From positions 107,544-171,543 of the forward strand of contig JAULBX010031371.1 in assembly GCA_032358255.1 (NCBI GenBank): a stretch of 64,000 bases of DNA, written 5' to 3'. Origin of the DNA: Heterotrichella gracilis. Its lineage: Eukaryota; Sar; Xanthophyceae; Tribonematales; Xanthonemataceae. The position numbers and the translations under genes were made by a program. Of the stretch, positions 52,796-64,000 are shown in pieces (the first letter of the stretch is position 1; each line of letters begins with the position of its first letter). Below the pieces are notes generated by a model. The model was not told where the DNA came from. It was given only the letters and a program-made list of their open reading frames with translations, and searched no databases.

Positions 52796-53140
52796 ATGCC
52801 CCCGCCAACCCGCATGGGCTGCATCGGCGCACAGCAGGCACTGCAAGCCATGTGGGCGCTGAGAGGGGGGGGGACGCACCCCCCCGCATGGGAATGGCGC
52901 GGTGCGCAGCGCCGCAGGCGTTGGTGGGGGGCCGCAGCCTGCGACCCTCAGGCCCTCGCCAACCCGCATGGCCCATGCATTGCATCAGTGCGCAGCCCCA
53001 TGCTGCCAACGGCGTAGGCGCTGGGTGGCCCACAGGCCATTGCATGGGATGCACTGGCGCGCAGCGCGGCGTCGCATGCGCTGGTTGGGGGCGGTAGGCT
53101 CTGCCAATTCGTATGTGCTGCATTGCCGGTCAGCGGTCGC
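52796..53140. repeat. Degenerate tandem array of about 75 bp units
   Basis: About four and a half units built on cgccaacccgcatgg, then a cat/ggcgc stretch and gcgcagc, then gcgctgg with a G-run; starts near 52799, 52880, 52957, 53030 and 53100. G/C-rich, and frames on both strands are open by composition only. Confidence 0.7.
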
Positions 53141-54029
53141 TTGTTCATGTTGTGCTATGAGGTGGGGTGGTGGGGGCAGGTCCTGCGTGCACAGGTTCAC
53201 AGGTGCACATCGTGATTCCCGCTGATTCAATTGGCAGTGGCACTGCATCAGTCAGTGTCTCGTGGTGAACGAGCATGTGGTCAGAGCGACTGCGGCCATA
53301 TGGCATTAATTGTTACAGCTTGGGTGCTCTATCATGGTTTATAAACACATGCGGCATACCTGCTGAGCTCCATAGACTGCAAAGTAGTATAAGCGTACAT
53401 GCACTCTGGCAAGCCAAAATATATAATTGTGCTCAATTTGCAACAACGTGCTTGCAGCATCAGAATCTGGCGTGATTTGCCAGCCCGGGGCTAGCGCTTT
53501 AACTTGAGCAGCTGCAAGTGCTTTTTGATAGTCACTTCATTACAAACTCTCTGCGATAGTGGCAATTAAGCTGGCCTTGTAGTAGAAATTTTGACAGAAA
53601 GACAGGGGGTTCATGTGGACCAAACACGTTCAAGAAACCTACACCCCACATCCCACACCAGAGGGCAGCCATTGGTCAACTACCCCAGCACCCCACCCCC
53701 CGACGCTGTCTCATCACCCCCATCCCACAACAGCTGCGGCACCTACATCATGAAATCAACCGCAAACCCTTATTAAGCTGAAGCCCACACATCGCGCCAG
53801 CACACACACACATACAGCAACTGGTTGACTTCCCCACAACCCGCACATCCCGTACCCCCTACCCCCCACACCCAACCCCTCAACCCCCCCCCCCACCAGC
53901 TGCCAACCAGCCACTGGTTGACCCCCCCAGCACCAGGCACAGCTGCGCACCCTGTAATAGCGCATCAGTAGCAGCTCAGGCGCATGCGCAGGGGTTGCGC
54001 ACAGCGCGTGGACCAATGGCGGTGCAGTT

Positions 54030-54360
54030 GGTGGTCAGGTGCTGGGGCGGTGCCACACTGGCAAGATCCCTGAGCTCCCTGTTTGACAAGTCAAGGGTTT
54101 TAGGGCCATGGGTGATAGTAGTGCTTGTGTTCATGAGATTATGGTGGCATACACATTTCCTGGTAAGATAGAAGATGGCGGTACACTGGCAGGTAGCAGG
54201 TTGCAGAGCTCCTGAAAGAGGAGTTAGGGGTTTGGGGGTCGGGTGCTGGGCACTGCCACGCTGGCGAGGTCCTAGAGCTCCCGCAGAAGGAATTTAGTGT
54301 TTTGTGGTGTAGGGTTTAGGGTTTTGGAATGAGGGTGGTTGTCAGGTGCTGGCGCGCTAA
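54030..54360. repeat. Three-copy degenerate repeat with telomere-like motif
   Basis: Copies near 54033, 54237 and 54335 of tcaggtgctgggNN, gccacactggcNagNtcc and gagctcc. The second is followed by gtagggtttagggttttgg. Confidence 0.55.
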
Positions 54361-54752
54361 CAACGGAGCTTGTGCGAGCGGGTTCAAGGGTTAGAGCTGT
54401 GCAGATAAGGGTTGTTAGGTGCGGTGAAGTGGCACTAAACCCTGGTGAGGTTTGGCGATGCTAAAGTGAGGTTTGATGGTAGGTGCGCATGCAGGTGATT
54501 GCACAGGCATGCAACACAAACCACGGTGTACGACCAAAATCCTAATCATGAGTCATCTCAATATGCCCTGTCTGGATGAAAGTGCGCATAAGCGCGAACC
54601 CCACCCAGCACGTGCCCACCCACCTGCTCCCTGCCGTGCAGCCTGCCCTCCCCTCTCCCCATGAAACCCCCCCTGCTTGAACACCAGGGGTGTGTGCCAA
54701 AGTTAATAGGGTACCAGTGTCACAGAAATATGTGTTGCGGAGCAAAACTCAC

Positions 54753-55166
54753 CTAGGAAAGGCACTGCAAAACCAAAAACTGGGCCGAATCTTGGAAATT
54801 CATTGCATTCATGGCGGCTGTGGCCACCGCATACAGTGCAAAAGTGGTTCCCGCCACACTCACGTACGGGCCCATCTTTGCAAGATCCTGCGCAGAAACG
54901 TCCAAGAGTCAGAGGGATGGCATGGCAACTTTATCAGCCCAGTTGACGTTAACATGATAGGGGTTACACTGACCAAAGCTTACCTTCCTGGCCATATCCT
55001 GCACTGTTTCTGGAGAGGGGGCAGCTTCCTGGGCCAGGGGAGGGTTTTTGGACGCCCGGTTACTTTGATCCCCACTGGGATGGCCCCCAGCAGCTCCCTG
55101 TGCTTTGACGCATGCACTGCGGTTCAGTTTGGGGGATGCACGGGCCCCCAGAGCGCTTCTGGTCAT
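54753..55166 (-). CDS. Possible small transit-peptide protein, 2 exons
   Basis: Not recognised. Exons 54984-55166 and 54753-54887 join in phase (donor gaag-gtaagc, acceptor ctgcgcag) to give 105 residues. The N-terminus (MTRSALGARASPKLNRSAC) resembles a chloroplast transit peptide. The second exon encodes a hydrophobic stretch (VSVAGTTFALYAVATAA) that could be one membrane helix. An alternative donor tac-gtgagt inside exon 2 and an acceptor ttttgcag before the last three codons mean the 3' part may be spliced differently. No homology is known to me; treat as a candidate. Confidence 0.35.
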
Positions 55167-56960
55167 GGTACGCACCTCGCACTGCCTTGACACCCTGCAA
55201 AACAAAGAGGAAGGTATGAGCGGGTCTCCTGCTCACCAGTGCTGGTCGCCTGAGCTGTCCAACGGATGGACATGGACTCTGGACCTTGGGTCACCGATGG
55301 TGCTGTTTCAGGCTGGGGGTTGTAAGCTTGCAAATGAAATGGGTGTCCGCAAGCTTAAGGGTTTAGGGTCTAGGGTTTAGGGTATTGCCAATGGACACGC
55401 AGCAACGGCAATGATGTCCAAAGCCCGCAATGGTCATGCAGCGCAGCAATACTGATGAGGATACCAGCAGTGGCACGTGCTGCTGCTCTCCATGTGATCT
55501 GTACTGCGATAGTACAGATACCATGGAGAGCAGCAGCAAGCAGCGCCCTTGGCAAGCAATCTGCTGTGTTAACAGCAGATGAGTCAGCATTGCACCCATG
55601 CCATGTCAATTAGCCACAGCTTAAGCCACAGCTTTGTTTACAGTGGCGCAGCATGATGCCGGTGGCACCTCTTGGAGCTTGACAATGGGCATATTGAATC
55701 CGTGGGCTAGGATGCAGCATGAACAGTTCAGTCACTCCCAGATGGCTCCGGGAGTTACTCCCAGCCGGTGTCACTGCACTCAGTGGGTTCATTGCACATA
55801 TCCTGCAGCCGCCATGAGGCACCCACCACCACCATAACAAGCTTGAAAGTTGTACAATACACCACTGCCCTGTGGGATCCACTGGATGGTTGAATCTATT
55901 TTGCTTGCGCACACAACCTTGCCAATGTCGCTTGCACACACAGGTTGAACCTTGCCAAGTCTAAGTAAGCATGCCACTTCACGTCTGCGTGACTCATGGT
56001 ATCCATGGTAGCATAGGTGGTAGAACTGCCAGAAGGTCAGCAGTATCGTGATAACTTATCTACCTGAGGTCACCTTGTGCTCGTGCTCGTGAAGGCTGGC
56101 GTCTTGAGGATGTCAGAAGTCATTGTGCCACCACTGCCAGTCCTGGACCTGGTTCAACAGACTGCGACTGTCCCCTCACAACGGTAGTGCCGGCTCTCCT
56201 GCAGCAATGACTGCTGCAGCAGCAAGGTGAGCTGGTAACCTCAGGTAGTTCTCGTCCAGACTGCCAGTCTGAGTGCAACAATGCGGAATGGTGTGGAAAC
56301 TGTCCTCTTCTTGCGCATAAACATGCACTTCCACCCTCTATGTGTACTTGCAGATAAGGGAATCCGGGTGCCAAACCGCCGCACTTGAAACGAGGACCGT
56401 TCATTGCATACGATGGATTTGGTTGGGTATGGGGAACCCCAAGTGAATGGGCAGGGATTTGGTGGCCATTTTAGTGGCTGGTGCGAGTTAGATCCTCCTT
56501 AGTCCCGGGGATTTAGGTCACATGCCAGATATCAAATCCGGCGATGCCACCCTCTGGGTTCTTTGGGCCTGCGCAATAACTCCAGGCAAGCTACAGGAAG
56601 GATAGCAATGCCACCACATGCATACACCTGTTACCATGCAGCCCCTTCATTGCATCATAATGCCATAGACCACTGCCCCATGGCTAGGGCTTCAAGGGCT
56701 GAAAACCAACCCCAAACCCTAAACCCCAGCTGTAATCCAACCCCAAACCCTAAATCCTAATCAATATTAAAACATGTACTACATGGCATGTTTGGAGGAA
56801 CAACTGTTGTATCAATTGGCGTCATGTGCTTCACTTATTTTCTTGACAGGTATCTGCGACGCGCAGCGGCTCCAGCTCTCACCATGCCTGCGCTTCAAGC
56901 AGATTCTCTAAAACAACTCTCAACAAACTACCCCCAGCTCCCACACAAAGCAAAAATCAT
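55167..56960. other. Gene-free region with telomere-like motifs
   Basis: Runs of TTTAGGG-type sequence near 55361-55382 and of CCCTAAA type at 56708-56760. A perfect inverted repeat of about 17 bases (ctgctctccatg...catggagagcag) lies at about 55482-55533 with arms about 20 bases apart. No coding frame supported. Confidence 0.4.
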
Positions 56961-56989
56961 TATGCAGCAGGTGTTACTGCTGCAATACC

Positions 56990-57235
56990 TTGCAGATTTT
57001 GTGGACAGGGGGCTCCCCGGGGTGGCTGCATCCCATGCCATCATCCACTCTGCCGCCTCCACCACCAGTGCTGGGTCGCGGAACATGTTGCCAGCCCTTG
57101 CTTCTGCACCTCTCATTTTGGTCGCAGAGAGCACTCTGCAAGCGCTGGTACATCAGCACGTACAGGTTCCTCAGCGCGTACAATACACAAGCCACAGGAG
57201 AGTAATCAAGGCAACACTGAAGGCAGCAGCTTGCA
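56990..57235 (-). pseudogene. Fragment of an unidentified coding sequence with a frameshift
   Basis: On the minus strand, NLYVLMYQRLQSALCDQNER and, after a one-base frame change, EARAGNMFRDPALVVEAAEW continuing to LSTKSAR read like one helical protein segment ending at a possible donor (gcaag-gtattg). No flanking exons were found. Family unknown. Confidence 0.3.
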
Positions 57236-57309
57236 GTGCATGTTGGGGGCAAGCTGGACTTCAGTCGCAAAAGTGGTGGAGCAGCCGCCAGAGCTTGTCC
57301 CAGGGATGA

Positions 57310-58717
57310 AGGGCCCAGGCTACTACCCATATTTACTTGGAGTTCATTCTTCTGCAGCATTTGGATCCAAACCTCAACTCTGCGCCACGCGGACCCCAAA
57401 CCCTAGACCCTGAACTTCATCATGCACCCTAGCCTCTCCACCTGCCCATCCAGCACAGCTGTCTTGCAGTGCACTCATATGCTTTGAGCTCTTACTAATG
57501 TCACTGGAACGGTACAGTGACATTCCATGCTTATTGTTAGGCCACAGTGAGCATGGAGCAGCACTGTACAAACAAATAAACCCCAGAACAAGAGGGAAAA
57601 CCCCGGTGGCCCCACCCAGAACTGAGTGGAACATGCTGTGTTGCCACAAGGTGCAATAGGGTATGCCCACGGCCTGACCATGCATTGGCTGACCATGGGA
57701 AGGCATCACATATTATTGCAGTGCACTGCGCAGATAAATCAGTAAATAAACCATCCCAGATTTCGTTGGACTCAATCACTGACAGATTACACCTGGGTCT
57801 AAGGGACCCCTTCACAAACCAAGATATATGTATGCAGACATGCACATGCTGCCATGCTCGCTGAGCATCTTAAGACAGTTGCCTGTCAGCCTCTCACTGG
57901 CAGTGGGTACTGTGCTAAACTGTGCCTGCCCCGTGATTCTCTATACCATCGTCCAGAGTTGAGATCTAACCACATTTCAACCCGCAAGCATATACAAGAC
58001 TGGCGCAGCAACTGCAGCCATAGCAAGCGCACCTGTGCTTTGCTTTATGCACAGCGCCTGCCTCAATACAAATTGCCTACTGTAACCGCTAAAGGTACTT
58101 ATCTAAACAAGTGTGTCAATTAATGCGCATCAATGTGACACACACACTCTTGAGGAGCCCAGGGCATCCGTCGAACCTGAACCCAAAAAATAATGAATGG
58201 TTTGGCAAGCAATGATTTGCCAAAAGTTGCCCCCAGAAATTCAAGTGCAAGTGTGACATATACCTTGCAGCGCTGAGTATTGAATATGAAAAAGGAACTA
58301 CCAAGAGGCGCAAGCTATTAGCCTCAGCAAAAAAAAATTGACTTTGTACGAAGAAGGCAAAAAATCACTGTCTGCATATATGCGATTGAAACTGTATCTG
58401 CAATCTAGTTGGGAAATGGATGCTTTCTAGCTAGATGCACTTGCATTAGCCTATTTCCTCTTACTAATCTTGAGTACTTGTAATACATGTTGCAACAATT
58501 CGGTGTGTCTAGAAACCCCGCTACAAATCAAACATCGATAGATCTACAAAAACAATTCTGATGGACCCTCAAATTGAAATTTGCCATCATAGGCTCCTTA
58601 CTGCTGGCGGGCTTCTCTTACTCCCCTTTGCTTTCCTCGCTAGTATGTTGCGCCCATCCACCTCCTAGGCATTGCCTAAGGTGTGCCTATCATCGTGGGG
58701 CCCACCACTGCCATGTC
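57310..58717. other. Gene-free spacer
   Basis: Only short unsupported frames; low G/C near 58320-58560. Confidence 0.4.
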
Positions 58718-60188
58718 TCAAAGATGCTGACTGTAGGGGTGCGCCAGGACCGTAGTGGCTGACACATATGCAACTTCCATCGCTGTCTTCACCGGAAACT
58801 GTGCCAGTAGTGAATGGTGTAACCTGGAAAGAGATTCTAAAATTAGCAGCCTGCTTCCACATTGAATGTGGCGCAATTTCAGTACTCTGACAATGGATTC
58901 GAAAGCATATCTGGAGCCACACTGTGCGGAGGACTCTATATAGCATCAATTACACCTATGTCCTTACCTCTTATCTGGTTTGTCATTCATGCTGTTGAAG
59001 ATGACGCCCAGGAGCCACAGCAGGTAAGCAGTGGCAAGATAGTGCGAAGGGCTGCTGGCATGCTGGAGGGCTTCGAATTGCGTGTGGTACAAACCCGCCA
59101 ACTTCAGGTCTGCTTCTTGGTCATGATAGGTGGAATCCTCAATCGTCCTGCATGCAACATGTTACAAGTGACTATAGATTCCAGCACATACTTGCTTGGA
59201 ACTCACTTGCAGCAGGTACAATGCAAAGAAATGTTCCAGTGGCTATTCTTTTTGTAGGAGAGGACTGTACCTGTGCTGCTCCCTGTCACTGATGTCTAGC
59301 TGGTGTCCAGCTGTCTGTTTGTCTTCCATATCCGAGGAAAAGCGAGTGAACACACAGACACCATCTTCGTCTTCCTCGTCTGAGCGTCTGCACTCCTCTA
59401 CATACCTGCATAGGCGAGGAGTCAGTGGTGAACCAACGTTCCATGAAGCACCGGACAACCCAATTTGCAGGGTGACCACTTTATGCACGATCCGTTTGCA
59501 ATATTCAAGCTTGAAGAAGGTGGAAAGATACAACGAACACGCTTGATGGGCGCGCTTAAACATCGGCGTGCTTTCCGGCATGTTTTGTGGCATGCGTGAA
59601 TGTTCGCCCCACCTCAGCTCAATTTGGGACTCCACCTCGCCGATCAGCTGCCCAATTGCCTGCTCAACCTGAGCCTGCTGGATGTGTGTCGTCATATATT
59701 CAAGCTCGTGGAAGGTATCTGTCGCTGATAAGGGAGGCGCCACTGCCTGCTGTGGAAACTGCACGACGTGCTCTAGACTTCGCTGTGCGTCTTGGATGCC
59801 CTTGTGCGCAGCTTCCACCACAATCTCCTCCGATGCGCGCAGGCCATGGCAGTCCAACAAAGGGGCATCGAATATGGACACAGATACCTTCCCTGGAGTG
59901 GCAAGGCTGACACTGTTCACTGTTACCTGCAGTTGACCGGACCATTTGCTTTGTCACCACCCATCTAATGCTGTACAGCGCTGCCAGGATGTCCAGCAAA
60001 TATACGTAATATGAACTTACCTTTGTGTTACCAAACATAGGAGAAGGCGCAAGACTCCCGGAGGAACGAGATCGTGGAAGTTGGACCCGGACTGGCTGCT
60101 GCACATCCCTTAGCGACAGCGTTGGTAAACTGCCGTCTGACTTTACTCGTCTCGTGCTGCAAACTGCTTCAAACACCAGTGCTCGCGA
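58718..60188 (-). CDS. Unknown membrane protein, 3' four exons
   Basis: Not recognised. Exons (minus order): 60021-60188, 59271-59926, 58968-59147, 58718-58823; phases agree and the stop is TGA. The first listed exon starts at an acceptor (tttttag), so 5' exons are missing and not found up to 61.3 kb. The 369 readable residues contain a Ser/Arg-rich segment (LPRSRSSGSLAPS), a long helical region (VSIFDAPLLDCHGLRASEEI, QAQVEQAIGQLIGEVESQIE), an acidic patch (RRSDEEDEDG), one hydrophobic helix (HYLATAYLLWLLGVIF) and a second weaker one near the end. A strong internal donor (ctatgcag-gtatgt at about 59400) has the same phase as the one used, so a 43-residue acidic segment could be alternatively spliced. 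Confidence 0.6.
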
Positions 60189-61349
60189 CTAAAAAGGAAA
60201 ACACAGATGTTAGTAAAGGGGACAGGGGCTCTCCTTCGGGTGTATATGCAACTGATCAAAGGTGGTGGTGCAGGCACCGGTGCGTCTTCCCTGGCGTTAA
60301 CCCACTCACTCTGGTGTCCAATGCACTGGAAACGCTTGTGCAACCCATCGAAAGCACAGTGTTGAAGTACAGTAGCCTGGAAAGGCTTTGGTTGCATCAG
60401 GACGTTTCTATCTGCTTTCATGCAGCATACAGCCAGCACTGAGAGGAGTTTGAAACGACATCAAGCAGGGGCTCCCCCATGTCAGACTGGTTGCTACATC
60501 ATCGACTCCTCAGCTGCCTGCCACATTTCCTGCCCGCCATGAGACATGTATTATCACCCCAGACAGCCCATACACCGTGTGGGCGGCCCATATTGCCCAA
60601 GAATGCCTGTGGGCATGCATTTGATTACATGGTTCTGCAACCTGCGCTGCTGGTTACAGTAAACGCGGGAATTAATGGGAATCATGCAGTAAGCAGGGGT
60701 TCAAATTATGATCACCACCCAATCCGCGCGAGGGGGAGTGGGCTGCGCCAGGGATAAGGGTCACATGCTGCCAGCGCACTGCAGGAACCCCTGATAGGAA
60801 AAATTGTACCAAACATGCGTGGCAACGGTGAGCTTAACTGGTGGGGTTTCATGCAAACATATTAGAAATACACAAGTTAGGGGCCTTGGGAAGTAATCAT
60901 CATCATGATGGCATGCAATTCAAGAAAACATGTACCACCATCCCTATACCCTGAAATGGATCATAGGATTTCCTAGAATGAACGCGCCTGCCTCTAGGAA
61001 CGCGCCTGCCAGGTCGTGCAATCGTTGATCTGTCAGGAGCGCTACGAGCAAAGTGATTACCCCTGGCCAGAGCATGTCTGACCCCACGCCATAAAAACTT
61101 CCATCCTGGCGATGCCATCAGGACATCTCCCATGCTCATCCAAAAATACCAACATTTGGTAATCCCAACCACCGTCGAAAGTCATCCTGTAGCTACTTTG
61201 GAAGGCTTTCACTGTCCGATGATCAGCTGGAATGAATACCCTGCGGGCTCCTTGTTGCAAATGACCAGAAGATTTGCTTCTGATGACATTCCACCATCTT
61301 CAATCAGCTGAATATAAATGGCCAACCACCCCGCTGGAAACCGCTCCAA
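60189..61349. other. Gene-free spacer
   Basis: Upstream flank of the membrane-protein gene and 3' flank of DIM1; its missing 5' exons may lie here but none is recognisable. Confidence 0.35.

Positions 61350-64000
<2,651 letters not shown>

Noticed and set aside
56788-57309. 173-residue plus-strand frame
   Set aside because: No recognisable features; opposite strand carries a more protein-like though frameshifted segment.

Overview
The window is nuclear DNA of a eukaryotic green-lineage organism, most likely a green alga. The evidence is: dense short GT–AG introns in almost every gene, plastid-type transit peptides, telomere-like TTTAGGG motifs scattered through introns and spacers, a plant-type SR splicing factor, a spliced mTERF gene, a plastid/cytosol-type phosphoglucomutase and a cytosolic-type tRNA-Arg(ACG) followed by a T-run. 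No operons, CRISPR or prokaryotic signals are present. Exon chains below were built by hand from frame, splice-site phase and protein-family similarity. No searches were run, so gene ends that lack a family landmark are uncertain.

Layout: (1) 0.4-1.7 kb, mTERF-family protein (+). (2) 2.7-6.1 kb, eight-exon DnaJ co-chaperone (-), whose last exon has been multiplied into a degenerate tandem array at 2.2-2.76 kb. (3) 7.0-11.4 kb, ten-exon MATE exporter (+). (4) 12.5-18.5 kb, eleven-exon phosphoglucomutase (-). (5) 19.6-21.6 kb, SR splicing factor with RRM, Gly-rich linker and RS tail (+). (6) 24.3-25.1 kb, small unknown gene (-). (7) 25.5-28.4 kb, NEDP1/SENP8-type deneddylase (+). (8) 32.4-37.3 kb, a paralogue of it with the same intron phases but a Ser in place of the catalytic Cys. 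(9) 38.6-39.7 kb, decayed LINE remnant (-). (10) 40.5-46.4 kb, three F-box/LRR-like genes (+,-,+), two of them interrupted by an in-frame TAG. (11) 47.3-51.6 kb, DHH/DHHA1 phosphoesterase (-). (12) 51.97 kb, tRNA-Arg(ACG). (13) 52.8-58.6 kb, mostly repeats, one possible small transit-peptide gene and a decayed fragment. (14) 58.7-60.2 kb, unknown membrane protein (-). (15) 61.35-63.87 kb, DIM1 18S rRNA dimethyltransferase (-), whose 5' exon lies beyond the window.

The genes are mostly unrelated housekeeping functions (protein folding, export, starch/sugar phosphate metabolism, splicing, NEDD8 processing, rRNA modification). The unifying feature is structural: in at least five genes a piece of an exon edge, often with its splice site, is repeated once or several times inside the neighbouring intron, about 65-215 bp away. 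This recurring exon-edge duplication is the most unusual thing in the window, followed by the catalytically altered deneddylase paralogue.
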